Source: Lysobacter antibioticus (GTDB lineage Bacteria; Pseudomonadota; Gammaproteobacteria; Xanthomonadales; Xanthomonadaceae). From it: a stretch of DNA of 64,000 nt. Positions 1 to 10,325 of the stretch are shown piece after piece. The stretch is from contig NZ_CP013141.1 of assembly GCF_001442535.1 (NCBI RefSeq), positions 3,265,735 through 3,329,734 on the forward strand, written 5' to 3'. Every line of letters begins with the position of its first letter. Within the stretch, counting starts at the first letter, position 1. Below the pieces are notes generated by a model, which worked only from the letters and a program-made list of their open reading frames with translations, did not search any database and was not told the DNA's origin. A program made the position numbers and the translations under genes.

Positions 1-1
1 C

Positions 2-3000
2 GCCAGCAAGACCGACTACGCCGCGATCCTGGCCCGCGCGGTGCAGGCCAACGCCGGCATCTGGGCCAGCGAGCTCAAGGTCGTTACCGGCGCGAATCGG
101 ATCTCCGCCGATCACGCCCAGGTCGCCGCGGCGAGCGCCTCCGGCAACGCGCCGACCTATGCCTTGGACGTGGCCGCACTCGGCGGCATGTACGCCGGCA
201 AGATCGTCCTGGTCGGCACCGAAGCCGGACTCGGCGTGCGCAACGCCGGCACCGTGCAGGCGGCGTCGACTTCGGCGACGCAACTCGCCGGCGCCGGCCA
301 ACTCGTGGTCACCAGCGCCGGACGCCTGGAGAACATCGGCACCCTGCAGGCCACGACCGATGCTCACCTGAGCGCGTCGACGCTCGACAACAGCGGCCGC
401 GTATCCAGCGGCGCGAACCTCAAGATCGCGACCCAGGGCGCCCTCAACAACCGCATCGGCGAGCAGGGCGGCACGCTCGAAGGCTCGCGTCTTGAGTTGA
501 ACAGCGCCGGCGACCTCGACAACCGCGGCGGCACCTTGCGCCAGACCAGCGGCGCGGCGCTGGCCGTGAACGCGCCGAGCCTGAGCAACCGCGGCGGCAG
601 CATCGGCCTGGAGCCGATCGCGCAGACGCCGACACCGGGCACCGGGCCGGGCAATGGCGGCGGCACGCCACCGACCACGCCTGGCGGCGGCACACCCGGC
701 AACGGAAGCGGAACTCCGGGCAGCGGCGAAGGCGGTGGCGTCGTGCCGCCGCCTTACCAGCCGCCGTCGCCGGGCCTGATCGCCGCGGCCGGCGCGGTCC
801 GCAACGACGGCGGGCGCATCTATGCCGGCGGTGCGATCTCGCTGCAGAGCGCGAACCTGGAAAACCAGGGCGGAAGCCTCAGCGTCGCCGACATGACGGT
901 CAGCCAGCCCCGTTTCGACAATCGCGGCGGCACGCTCAACATCGGCAACGTCTTCAACGCCCGGGTCGAACAGTTCGACAACAGCGGCGGCAAGCTCAAC
1001 GCCGGCCGCTTGAACATCAGCGCGAGCGGCGACCTGCTCAATCGCGACGGCACGCTGACCAGCGCCAGCGACGCCCAGCTTTCGGTCGGCGGAAAACTCG
1101 ACAACAGCGGCGGCACCATCGCCGCCACGGGCGCCCTCACCGCCACGGTGAGCGGCGCGGCGCTCAACAACGCCGGCACCCTGATCGCCAACCGCGATGT
1201 CGGCCTGACCGCGGCTACGCTCGACAACGCCAAGGGCAGCATCCAGTCGGCGCAGGCCGGCACGCGCTTGAATGTGGTCGGCGCCGTGAGCAACGCGCAG
1301 GGCCAGATCGGCGCGGCCGGGGATCTGCACCTGCAGGCCGGCAGCCTCGCCAACAGCGGCAGCTTGCGCGGCGCCAACGACGCGACGATCGCGACCGGCG
1401 GTGTGTTGAGCAACGACGGCAGCATCACCGCCGGTCGCAACGCACTGATCGCCGCCGGCAGCCTGCAAGGCGGCAACACCGGCGTGCTCGGCGCCGGCAT
1501 CCAGGCCGACGGCAAACTCGCCGGCGCGGGCGAATTGCAGGTCACCACGAGTGGCGCCCTAGTCGCCCACGGCACTCAGCTCGCCGCCGGCAAGGCGAGC
1601 CTGCAGGGCGCGAGCGTGGATATTTCCGCGGGCCAGACCAGCGCTGCCGAAATCGCGCTGACCGCCACTCAAGGCAACGTCGACACCAGCCGCGCGACCG
1701 TGGCCACGGCCGGCCGCTTGAGCGTCGCCGCCAACACGAACGGCGCACAGACGCTGATCAACCAAGCCGGCAAGCTCAACGCCGGCGAACTCGATCTCCG
1801 CGCCGCCAATATCGCCAACACCCAGGGCGGCGAGATCGTCCAGACCGGCACCGGGGCCAGCACCCTCGCAGTCAGCGGCAGGCTCGACAACGACGGCGGC
1901 CGCATCGCCAGCAACGGCCAGGACCTGGGGCTGCAGGGCGCGGCGATCAGCAACCGCGGCGGCAAGATCGAACACGCCGGCAGCGGCGCCTTGAAGATCG
2001 CCGGCGGCCGTTTCGACGGCGACAACGGCCAGATCACCGGCAACGGCGGCTTGCTCGTCGAGCTGGCCGGCGCCTTCAACCAGGACGGCGGCAAGACCAG
2101 CGCCAAACAGGTCGCCATCGACGCCGGCGCGTTGAGCAATCGCAGCGGACAGATCGTACAGACCGGTACCGGCGCGACCCGCATCGGCGTGCGCGGCGCG
2201 CTCGACAACAGCGGCGGCATCCTCGCCAGCAACGGCCAGACCCGCGTCGCCGCCGGCAGCCTCAGCAACCGCGCCGGCACCCTGCGTGCGGCCGAGGGCT
2301 CGGCGCTCAGCCTCAGCGTCGACGGCTTGCTCGACAACAGCCTCAAGGGCGAGATCGGCGCCGGCGGCAACCTCGACCTGCGGGCGGGGGGCTTGAACAA
2401 CGACAGCGGCCGCATCACCTCGGTCGGCGATGTCGCCGTCGACACCCAGGGCGGCGCCGCGAGCAATATCGGCGGCACCATCGCCGGCAACGGCAATACC
2501 CGTATCCAGGCGGCCAGCCTCGACAACAGCGGCGGCACCGTCGCCGCGGTGCGCGGCAACCTCGACGTCGCCACCGCCGGCATGACCCGCAACGACGGCG
2601 GCAGCCTGCAGGCCGGCGCCAGCACCACGCTCGCCAACGGCGGCTTGAGCAACCGCGGCGGCAAGGTGTTCGGCGACAGCTTATCGGTCGATACCCGCGG
2701 CCATGCCCTCGACAACAGCGGCAAGGGCGCGTTGGCGGCGACCAACACCGTCGCTCTGAAGTCGGGCCTGTTGAACAACGACAGCGGCGTGATCCAGTCC
2801 GGCAAGGCGATGAGCATCGATACCGGTGGCCAGGCCTTGATCAACACCAACGCCGCCGGCGCCAGCAACGGCCAGGGCGGCATCAGCAGCGCGGACACCC
2901 TCACCCTCAACGCCGGCACGGTGAACAACAACGCCGGCTTCATCGGCGCCAAGCAGGCGCTGGTCGCCAACACCGGCGCGGTCAGCAACAGCGGCGGCAC

Positions 3001-6000
3001 GGTGCTGGGCGAAAGCGGCATAAGCATCGACACCCATGGCGCGACCTACGACAACCGCGGCGGCCGTACCCAGGCCAAGGGCGATCTCGCGATCAGCGCC
3101 GGTACGGTCGACAACAGCGGCGCGCTGATCCGCGCGCTCGGCACGACCACGCTCAATGCCGGCCACGTCGTCAACGCCGGCACCTCGGGCGCGAACCAGG
3201 GCATCGAGGGCGGCAGCGTCGCGATCAACACCGGCGGCCTCGACAACCGCTCCGGCGCGATCCGCGCCGATGCGATCACGACCATCACCACGGGCGGCAC
3301 CGTCGACAACCGCGGCGGCCTGATCTCGGCCGGCGATACCGTCGCGATCGTCGACCCCAACGCCGCCAACCCGGCGGCGAAGACGCTCGACCTGATCAAC
3401 GGCAACGGCACCCTGGTCGCCGACAAGCTGCTCAAGATCGATGCCGCGCGCTTCAGCGGCGACGGCCGCGCGGTGTCGGGCAAGGACCTCAGCATCGCCC
3501 TGACCCAGGACGTGGTGAACAACGGCGAGGTCGGCGCCAACGGCAACGTCAGCTACACCACGACCGGCAACTTCACCAATCACGGCAAGCTCGCCGCCGG
3601 CCAGACCCTGACCGTCGCCGGGCGCAACGTCGACAACAGCGCCGGCGCCGAAATCAGCGCCGGCACCACCATCGTCCGCGCCGCCGACACGCTGACCAAT
3701 CGCGGCCTGATCGACGGCCACGACACCCGTCTCGACGCCGGCACCCTCAACAACATCGGTACCGGCCGCATCTACGGCGACGCGGTTTCCATCGGCGCCG
3801 GCACCGTGAACAACGACGCCGAGAACGTTGGCGGCACGATCAAGGCCGGCACCATCGCTGCGCGCAGCCGCCTGGACATCGGCGCGGGCACCATCAACAA
3901 CCGCGAGCACGCGCTGATCTTCAGTGGCGGCGACCTGTTCATCGGCGGCGCGCTCAACGGCGAACGCGAGGCGACCGGGCAGGGCGGCACGCTCAACAAC
4001 TTCAGCGCCGACATCGAGTCGCTCGGCGATATGTCGATCGCGATGGGCCGCATCAACAACTGGGACGTGCACATCCGCAAGGGCCCACAGGCGATGCCGC
4101 CGAAGGCACCGACCGTATTGCTGGCGCCGATCGGCGGCAGCGGTTTCTACACCCTCGACCAAGTGATCTTCGTCATGGGCTCGCCGATCGTGTATCTGCG
4201 CAACCCCGACGGCACCCCGGGCCAGTTGCTCACTGTCGAGGGCTTCGGCCTGTGGACGACCTCGTATGCGGTCACCGAAGACACAGCGACCGACGTCGAC
4301 CCCTCGCGCATCGTCGCCGGCGGCGACATGGCGCTGTCGGGCGCCGTGCACAACAAGAGCAGCAAGATCATCGCCGGCGGCACGCTGACTGCCAGCGACG
4401 TCACCAACGAAGGTTTGACCGGCAACCGCCGCATCGTCAGCTCGACCATCGTGATGAACCACAAGGGCGAGCTCCAGGGCAGCGTCAGCCATCCCGACAT
4501 CAACGAAACCATCGACCTGGAGAAATACACCCCGCTGCAGAACGTCAACGCGGTGGAGGGTTACAACCCCGGTACGGCCGGCACGGCCGACGTCGACGCG
4601 CACGGCGGTGGCGCAGGCGGGGTGAACGGCGGCGCAGGCCCGGGTGCGGTGGTCGAAGTGCCGGCCCAGGTCGGCGCGGTGATCCGCGCCTCGGGCGCCA
4701 GCGCTGGCACGGCCGGCGGTGCGAATGGCGCCGGCGGCACCGGCAGCAACGAGACCATCCCGATGGTCGTGCGCACCAGCCTGCCCAATGCGGCGGTGCC
4801 GCGCGCCAGCCTGTTCGGCCTGCGTCCGGATGCGGGCAGTCGTTATCTGATCGAGACCGATCCGCGCTTCGCCAACCATCGCCAGTGGTTGAGCAGCGAC
4901 TATCTGCTGAGCCGCATGGGCTTCCAGCCCGAGCATCTGCTCAAGCGCCTCGGCGACGGCTTCTACGAGCAGAAACTGATCCGCGAACAGGTCGCACAGC
5001 TCACCGGCTATCGCTACCTGGACGGCTTCGGCAGCGACGAAACCCAGTACACCGCGCTGATGAACGCCGGCGCGACCTTCGCCCAGCAATACGGCCTGCG
5101 ACCGGGCGTGGCCCTGACCGCGGCGCAGATGGCACAGCTGACCAGCGACATCGTCTGGCTGGTCGAACAGACCGTGAGCCTGCCCGACGGAGGCACCCAG
5201 CGCGTGCTGGTGCCGCAGGTGTACGTGCGCGTGCGCCCCGGCGACATCGACGGTTCCGGCGCCTTGCTCGCCGGCAACGCGGTGCGCATCGGCAGCGCCG
5301 GCGACGTGGTCAACACCGGCACCATCGCCGGCCGCGCGCTGGTGTCGATCACCGCCGAAAACGTCAACAACCTCGGCGGCCGCATCGCCGGCGCCAACGT
5401 GGCGATCGACGCGCGCAACGACCTCAACAACATCGGCGGCAGCATCACCGCACGCGACTCGGCGGTGCTGACCGCCGGCCGCGACATCAACATCCGCACC
5501 ACCACCCAGAACTCGACCGGCCTGCTGACCGGCAACAACATCGACCGCGTCGCCGGCGTCTACGTCACCGATCCGGGCGGCGTGCTGCTGGCCTCGGCCG
5601 AACGCGATCTCAACCTGACCGGCGCGATCCTGGCCAACGTCGGCCAGGGCAGCCGCACCTTGGCCAACGCCGGCCGCGACGTCAATCTGGGTACGGTCAC
5701 GCTCTCCACCTCGGCCCATGTCAGCGGCAGCAGCGGCGACACCACCGCCAGCGGCATCGCCGCGCACAGCCGCGAGGTCGGCTCGCAGATCGTCGGCGGC
5801 GGCAGCGTCGCGATCAGCGCCGGCCACGACGTGCAGGCACGCGCGGCCCAGGTAGCCGCCGGCGGCACCCTCGCGGTCAGCGCCGAGAACGACATCCGCA
5901 TCGACGCGGGCCAGTCCGCCAGCGCGATGCTCGCGGTCAGCCACAGCTCGAGCAAGAAACTGCTTTCGCGCAGCAGCAGCGACAAGATGGACGGCGAAAG

Positions 6001-9000
6001 CGAAACCCGGGTCATCGGCAGCAGCTTCAGCGGCGACAATGTGGTGATGTCGGCCGGCAACGATCTGGTCGTGCGCGGCAGCGAGATCGCCGCCAACAAC
6101 CAGGCAGTGCTCAGCGCCGGTCGCGACGTGCGCATCGAAAGCGCGCAGGAGCATTCGCAGTCGGCGAGTTTCGCCTCCAGCAAGAGCAGCGGCTTCAAGC
6201 GCAACCTGACCGACGGCCTGACCTACAACAAGAGCTCGCGCAGCGAGTTCGAGATCGGCAGCCGCACCGAACAGGTCGGCAGCAGCGTCAGCGGCGGCAA
6301 CGTCAGCATCGAGGCCGGTCGCGATGCCCAGATCATCGCCAGCAACGTCATCGCCGATCGCAACGTCGGCATCACCGCCGGCCGCAACATCGACATCCTC
6401 GCCGCGCAGGACACCAGCAACACGATCTCGGCCAGCGACAAGAACGATCGGACCCTCAACCTGCGGGTCGGTTATGCGCCCAAGCAGACGTTGTACAGCC
6501 GCACCCGCAAGGGCGAGGACGGCACCGGCCAGTCCAGCACCGCGGTCACCAGCCTGATCAGCGCCAACAACGGCAACCTCAGCCTGTATGCCGGCGCCGA
6601 CCCCAAGTACCAGGGCACCGGGCAGGGCAACGTCACCACCGAAGGCGCCAACCTGCTGGCCAAGAACCGGGTCAGCATTTCCGGCAACGCGGTCAACCTG
6701 ATGGCCGCGACTTCGAGCGAGGTCAGCAAGAAGCACAAGGAGAGCAGCGGCCACACCATCGGCGCCGAACTCACCGGCTATGTCGGCGGCGCCATCACCA
6801 GCCTGTACAAGCGGGTCGAATCGGCGCGCACCACCAGCGACGACCGCCTGCGCGGCGCGCTGGTGCTGAAGTCCGGCTACGACGCCTACAAGCTGGCCAG
6901 CGGCGACAAGATCGCCAACGGCGTCAACAGCTTCGGCCAGGGCCAGGATCCGACCAAGGTCGCGTCCGCGGTCGCCGCCGGCAGCAGCGAGGCGGCCCTG
7001 GCCAACAATCCCTCGGGAGCCGCGTTCGGCATCGCGGTCAGCGAAAGCCGCACCCGCGAGCGTTCCGACACGGCCAAAGTCAGCACCAGCCAGCGCGGCA
7101 CCAATATCCAGGCCGGCAGCATCGACATCACCGCCCGCGAATCCGACATCAATATCGAAGGCGGTAAGCTGCAGGCGCGCGACATCGTCCTGGACGCCAA
7201 GCGCGACATCAACCTGTACGCCGCGGGCAACACCGCCGCGACCCTGGGCACCAGTTCGGGCAGCAACCTCGGCGGCGGCGTCACCTTCGGTTTCGGCTCG
7301 CAGAACGGTTTCAGCATCCAGGTCGAGGCGGGCGCCAAGTCGGGGCGCCAGACCGGTTTCGAGGTCAGTCACGACAACACCCTGGTCACCGCGACCGACT
7401 CGCTCAAGGTCAAGAGCGGCCGCGACACCAATCTGCGCGGCGCGCAGTTGGCCGGCGACAGCGTCGAGATGAACGTCGGCCGCAATCTCAACATCGAGAC
7501 CCTGCAGGACGTCACCAGCTACGTCAGCCGCGAAAGCAGCAGCGGCTTCAGCCTCAGCCTGTGCATTCCGCCGATCTGCTACGGCGAATACGTGTCGGGT
7601 TCGGTCAACGCCTCGCGCGATCGCGTCAACCACCTCTACCAGAGCGCCACCGGGCAGAGCGGCATCAGCGCCGGCAAGGGCGGCTACGACATCGTCGTGC
7701 GCGGCAACACCGACCTCAAGGGCGGCGCCATCGCCAGCACCGCGGCACCGGACAAGAACAGCCTGACCACCGCCAGCCTGACCACCAGCGACCTGGTCAA
7801 CCAGCAGCAGACCAACTCGTCCAGTTCCAGCCTGAACATGAGCTTCAGCTCGGGCGCGAATGCGTACTCGCAGGGCACCAGCCTGGCCAGTAACGTCCGC
7901 TCCAGCGTCATGAGCACGGCGTTGGCGAACATCAACGGCGGCGCCGGCCTGCCGGCCAAGAACGACGACACCAGCCAGACCCTCAGCGTCATCAGCCCCG
8001 GCACCATCAAGATTACCGGCACCGGCAATGCCGAGATCGACGACAAGAGCCGCGAGAACGTGGCCACCTTGACCGTCCGCGACCCGGAAACCGCCAACGG
8101 CGCCCTGGTCAACACCCTGACCCTGCAACAGGCCGAGGAGATTCCGAAGCGGCAGCAGGAGGTCAAGGATCGGCAGCGCATCGCCGAGATGGTCGGCGGC
8201 GTGATCACCAGCGTGATCGGCGACGTCGCCAGCAAGTACGAATGGAAGGAGGGCAGCCCGCAGAAGATCGTGCTGCACGGTCTGGCCGGCTTGGTGCGCG
8301 CCAAGCTCGGCGACGGTAACGCGGCGATCGGCGCCGCAGCCGGTGCGGTCAATGAAGCGCTGTTGCCGGTAATGGCCAAGTTCCTCAAGGAGAACGGCTA
8401 CGACTACAACGCCGCCGGGCTCAGCGAGGCCGACAAGAAGCGCATCAAGGCCGAGTACGACGACCTGCTGTTGGCCGGCTCGACCATGCTCGGCGCCGCC
8501 ATCGGTGCCTCCGGCGGCGACACCGCCCTGGGCGCGAACGTGGCCAATGCCGCCACTTCCAACAACTACCTCAAGCACCCCGAGATCCAGCAATGGATCA
8601 AGAGCAACAACGCCTGCAAGACCGGCGATGCTGCCGCATGCAGGGCACGCGACGATCTCAACAAGCTCGACGCGGGCCGTCAGGCCGAGCTGAACGTCGC
8701 CTGCGTCTCGCCCGATTCACCGCAATGCCGCTCCAAGATCGGCGAGGCCACCGCGGCCTACGAGCAGATCCAGGAACAGCAGTCGGCCATGCGCAATGCG
8801 TATGTCAACGGCTTGATCACCGGCAAGGACTACAAGGACTACATCGACAAGAGCAATCTCGAAGTCCGCGATATCGCCGCGCCGGTCGCCGATTGGGCTT
8901 ACCAGCTGTCGCGCGGCGACAGCAACAACCTGTATTGGGCGATCTTCAAGCAGTACGACAGCGTCAGGTCCGGCAGCGACATCGCCAATGCCTGGGGCAC

Positions 9001-9772
9001 CGGTCAGCCGCCGCGCAACCCGGTGGGCACCAGCCTGGGCGACGTCGCCAGCGTGGGACCGTTGTTGGGGGCCGGTGCGGGTGCCGGCAGCGCCAAGAAG
9101 GTCCAGGAGATCGTCGAAGCATTGCCAGGCGCGGGCGAGATCAAGACGGTCAAGGAAACCTTGAACGATTTGCCGAACTACAGTGGATCCATCAAGACCT
9201 ACACCGCTGCGACTTACAAGGATGCCGCCGGCAACGAAATCGCCACCGGGCACATTCCCTCGTCGAAGGATCTGCGGTGGAACCTGCCGACCGAGCGAAC
9301 TGGCGATGCGATTCGCGATGCGCCTATTCTTACCCACATAAACGGACCGATCTGGGTGCCAGCGAACAAAGAGCGCGGTAAGTTCGCCGAAGAGGTATTG
9401 GACCGGGACATGCGCGGCATCGGCTTGCACAACAACGAGGGGGGGATCGACGTCTTCGACGAGATCCTGGGCGATGCGGTGAGCATCAAAAGCTACGATT
9501 GGAACACCACGTCTCGCATCAATAATCCGAACGCCGCCGAGTCGACGATCAAAAGGCAGATTCAGGAGCTGATTAACTACGAAGGCACCGACGGCAAGGG
9601 ATTGATTGGAAACAGGGCCTTCAATATCGAGCCCCACGACATCAAACGCAAAGCCTTCGAGTTGGTCCTGCCGGCCGAGGGGGGTACACCGCAGCAGATG
9701 GCCGCTATCAACCGGGCCTTGCAGTTCGGGCGCGACAATGGTGTGGTGATACGCGTCTTCAGGGCAAAATGA
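2..9772 (+). CDS. cdiA: CdiA/FhaB-type large exoprotein with C-terminal nuclease-like toxin (5' partial)
   Basis: The frame is open at the left edge, so the signal peptide and most of the two-partner-secretion domain are missing; the first residues (ARAVQANAGIWASELKVVTG) look like the end of a TPS domain. Filamentous haemagglutinin repeats (DNSGG, GNLDLRAG, LNNDSGRI) run to about 4.1 kb. A Pro/Gly-rich linker interrupts them at about 610-780. A conserved non-repeat segment lies at about 4.75-5.25 kb, and haemagglutinin-2 type repeats follow to about 7.5 kb. A pretoxin region ends in SNNYL at about 8.56 kb, resembling the usual VENN junction. The last ~130 codons form a compact domain with Glu near 9390, Asp at 9449 and Ser-Ile-Lys at 9482-9490. 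That pattern fits a PD-(D/E)XK-like nuclease such as the EC869 CdiA toxin (recalled, not searched). The cognate immunity gene starts 3 bases downstream. Secretion should be through the CdiB-like protein at 10326. Confidence 0.93.
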   Translation, partial: ASKTDYAAILARAVQANAGIWASELKVVTGANRISADHAQVAAASASGNAPTYALDVAALGGMYAGKIVLVGTEAGLGVRNAGTVQAASTSATQLAGAGQLVVTSAGRLENIGTLQATTDAHLSASTLDNSGRVSSGANLKIATQGALNNRIGEQGGTLEGSRLELNSAGDLDNRGGTLRQTSGAALAVNAPSLSNRGGSIGLEPIAQTPTPGTGPGNGGGTPPTTPGGGTPGNGSGTPGSGEGGGVVPPPYQPPSPGLIAAAGAVRNDGGRIYAGGAISLQSANLENQGGSLSVADMTVSQPRFDNRGGTLNIGNVFNARVEQFDNSGGKLNAGRLNISASGDLLNRDGTLTSASDAQLSVGGKLDNSGGTIAATGALTATVSGAALNNAGTLIANRDVGLTAATLDNAKGSIQSAQAGTRLNVVGAVSNAQGQIGAAGDLHLQAGSLANSGSLRGANDATIATGGVLSNDGSITAGRNALIAAGSLQGGNTGVLGAGIQADGKLAGAGELQVTTSGALVAHGTQLAAGKASLQGASVDISAGQTSAAEIALTATQGNVDTSRATVATAGRLSVAANTNGAQTLINQAGKLNAGELDLRAANIANTQGGEIVQTGTGASTLAVSGRLDNDGGRIASNGQDLGLQGAAISNRGGKIEHAGSGALKIAGGRFDGDNGQITGNGGLLVELAGAFNQDGGKTSAKQVAIDAGALSNRSGQIVQTGTGATRIGVRGALDNSGGILASNGQTRVAAGSLSNRAGTLRAAEGSALSLSVDGLLDNSLKGEIGAGGNLDLRAGGLNNDSGRITSVGDVAVDTQGGAASNIGGTIAGNGNTRIQAASLDNSGGTVAAVRGNLDVATAGMTRNDGGSLQAGASTTLANGGLSNRGGKVFGDSLSVDTRGHALDNSGKGALAATNTVALKSGLLNNDSGVIQSGKAMSIDTGGQALINTNAAGASNGQGGISSADTLTLNAGTVNNNAGFIGAKQALVANTGAVSNSGGTVLGESGISIDTHGATYDNRGGRTQAKGDLAISAGTVDNSGALIRALGTTTLNAGHVVNAGTSGANQGIEGGSVAINTGGLDNRSGAIRADAITTITTGGTVDNRGGLISAGDTVAIVDPNAANPAAKTLDLINGNGTLVADKLLKIDAARFSGDGRAVSGKDLSIALTQDVVNNGEVGANGNVSYTTTGNFTNHGKLAAGQTLTVAGRNVDNSAGAEISAGTTIVRAADTLTNRGLIDGHDTRLDAGTLNNIGTGRIYGDAVSIGAGTVNNDAENVGGTIKAGTIAARSRLDIGAGTINNREHALIFSGGDLFIGGALNGEREATGQGGTLNNFSADIESLGDMSIAMGRINNWDVHIRKGPQAMPPKAPTVLLAPIGGSGFYTLDQVIFVMGSPIVYLRNPDGTPGQLLTVEGFGLWTTSYAVTEDTATDVDPSRIVAGGDMALSGAVHNKSSKIIAGGTLTASDVTNEGLTGNRRIVSSTIVMNHKGELQGSVSHPDINETIDLEKYTPLQNVNAVEGYNPGTAGTADVDAHGGGAGGVNGGAGPGAVVEVPAQVGAVIRASGASAGTAGGANGAGGTGSNETIPMVVRTSLPNAAVPRASLFGLRPDAGSRYLIETDPRFANHRQWLSSDYLLSRMGFQPEHLLKRLGDGFYEQKLIREQVAQLTGYRYLDGFGSDETQYTALMNAGATFAQQYGLRPGVALTAAQMAQLTSDIVWLVEQTVSLPDGGTQRVLVPQVYVRVRPGDIDGSGALLAGNAVRIGSAGDVVNTGTIAGRALVSITAENVNNLGGRIAGANVAIDARNDLNNIGGSITARDSAVLTAGRDINIRTTTQNSTGLLTGNNIDRVAGVYVTDPGGVLLASAERDLNLTGAILANVGQGSRTLANAGRDVNLGTVTLSTSAHVSGSSGDTTASGIAAHSREVGSQIVGGGSVAISAGHDVQARAAQVAAGGTLAVSAENDIRIDAGQSASAMLAVSHSSSKKLLSRSSSDKMDGESETRVIGSSFSGDNVVMSAGNDLVVRGSEIAANNQAVLSAGRDVRIESAQEHSQSASFASSKSSGFKRNLTDGLTYNKSSRSEFEIGSRTEQVGSSVSGGNVSIEAGRDAQIIASNVIADRNVGITAGRNIDILAAQDTSNTISASDKNDRTLNLRVGYAPKQTLYSRTRKGEDGTGQSSTAVTSLISANNGNLSLYAGADPKYQGTGQGNVTTEGANLLAKNRVSISGNAVNLMAATSSEVSKKHKESSGHTIGAELTGYVGGAITSLYKRVESARTTSDDRLRGALVLKSGYDAYKLASGDKIANGVNSFGQGQDPTKVASAVAAGSSEAALANNPSGAAFGIAVSESRTRERSDTAKVSTSQRGTNIQAGSIDITARESDINIEGGKLQARDIVLDAKRDINLYAAGNTAATLGTSSGSNLGGGVTFGFGSQNGFSIQVEAGAKSGRQTGFEVSHDNTLVTATDSLKVKSGRDTNLRGAQLAGDSVEMNVGRNLNIETLQDVTSYVSRESSSGFSLSLCIPPICYGEYVSGSVNASRDRVNHLYQSATGQSGISAGKGGYDIVVRGNTDLKGGAIASTAAPDKNSLTTASLTTSDLVNQQQTNSSSSSLNMSFSSGANAYSQGTSLASNVRSSVMSTALANINGGAGLPAKNDDTSQTLSVISPGTIKITGTGNAEIDDKSRENVATLTVRDPETANGALVNTLTLQQAEEIPKRQQEVKDRQRIAEMVGGVITSVIGDVASKYEWKEGSPQKIVLHGLAGLVRAKLGDGNAAIGAAAGAVNEALLPVMAKFLKENGYDYNAAGLSEADKKRIKAEYDDLLLAGSTMLGAAIGASGGDTALGANVANAATSNNYLKHPEIQQWIKSNNACKTGDAAACRARDDLNKLDAGRQAELNVACVSPDSPQCRSKIGEATAAYEQIQEQQSAMRNAYVNGLITGKDYKDYIDKSNLEVRDIAAPVADWAYQLSRGDSNNLYWAIFKQYDSVRSGSDIANAWGTGQPPRNPVGTSLGDVASVGPLLGAGAGAGSAKKVQEIVEALPGAGEIKTVKETLNDLPNYSGSIKTYTAATYKDAAGNEIATGHIPSSKDLRWNLPTERTGDAIRDAPILTHINGPIWVPANKERGKFAEEVLDRDMRGIGLHNNEGGIDVFDEILGDAVSIKSYDWNTTSRINNPNAAESTIKRQIQELINYEGTDGKGLIGNRAFNIEPHDIKRKAFELVLPAEGGTPQQMAAINRALQFGRDNGVVIRVFRAK

Positions 9773-9775
9773 ACC

Positions 9776-10246
9776 ATGGAACGATGTGAACAAGGCGCCG
9801 CGGTGTATCTGCGGCGCAACGGGCAATTGCTGGTACTGGCGCAATCCCGCGCTTCGAACGGCTTGCTCGGTGGACATGGCAAATTCGCCAAGCTGCAGAT
9901 CGACGAAGCCGACGAGGCGCTCGGCGTCGCGCTGCGGGCCCGCCTCGAAGACAGGAAGCCGGGCTTCCATCACCCGCATATGCATCGGGAGAAGGAGGCC
10001 TTCCAGGCGGTCATGGCCGAGTACCGCAAGGACCGCGGAGTCGAGTCGGACAAGGCCTTCTTCAAGGGCACCCGGATCGTGTCGGTCAGCGTCTATGCCG
10101 ATCGTATCGAGTTCCGCTCCGCCGACAACACCGGGCCGACGGCACCGTGGATCGAGGACCCGCCGCCGTTGCAGGTCGCGCCCGATGCCTCCGACCTCGA
10201 ACTGGGCTCGGCGCTCAGGCGCGCCCTGGATGTAGCGAAGGCCTAA
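9776..10246 (+). CDS. Probable CdiI-type immunity protein
   Basis: This 156-residue cytoplasmic-looking protein has no signal peptide or membrane segment and is rich in charged residues. I do not recognise its family from sequence. The role is inferred from position: ATG lies 3 bases after the cdiA stop, and a two-partner transporter gene follows. Immunity proteins normally sit directly behind the toxin-encoding 3' end and bind and block that toxin. A weak AGGG lies about 11 bases upstream of the ATG. If the toxin is an EC869-like nuclease, this would be its matching antidote. It could instead be an unrelated accessory gene, but the tight spacing argues for translational coupling. Confidence 0.75.
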   Translation: MERCEQGAAVYLRRNGQLLVLAQSRASNGLLGGHGKFAKLQIDEADEALGVALRARLEDRKPGFHHPHMHREKEAFQAVMAEYRKDRGVESDKAFFKGTRIVSVSVYADRIEFRSADNTGPTAPWIEDPPPLQVAPDASDLELGSALRRALDVAKA

Positions 10247-10325
10247 GCCGCGGTCGCCGCAAGCCAACTCATTCATCGCACCCCCGGCCGCATCGCTCGC
10301 GGGCATGGCAGGTCAGGAGAAGTTC

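Noticed and set aside
2681..8593. A very long open frame (about 1970 codons) on the minus strand inside cdiA
   Set aside because: The sense frame encodes clear FHA repeats. The antisense frame is a by-product of high GC and repeated codons, rich in Ala/Gly/Val/Asp without any domain.
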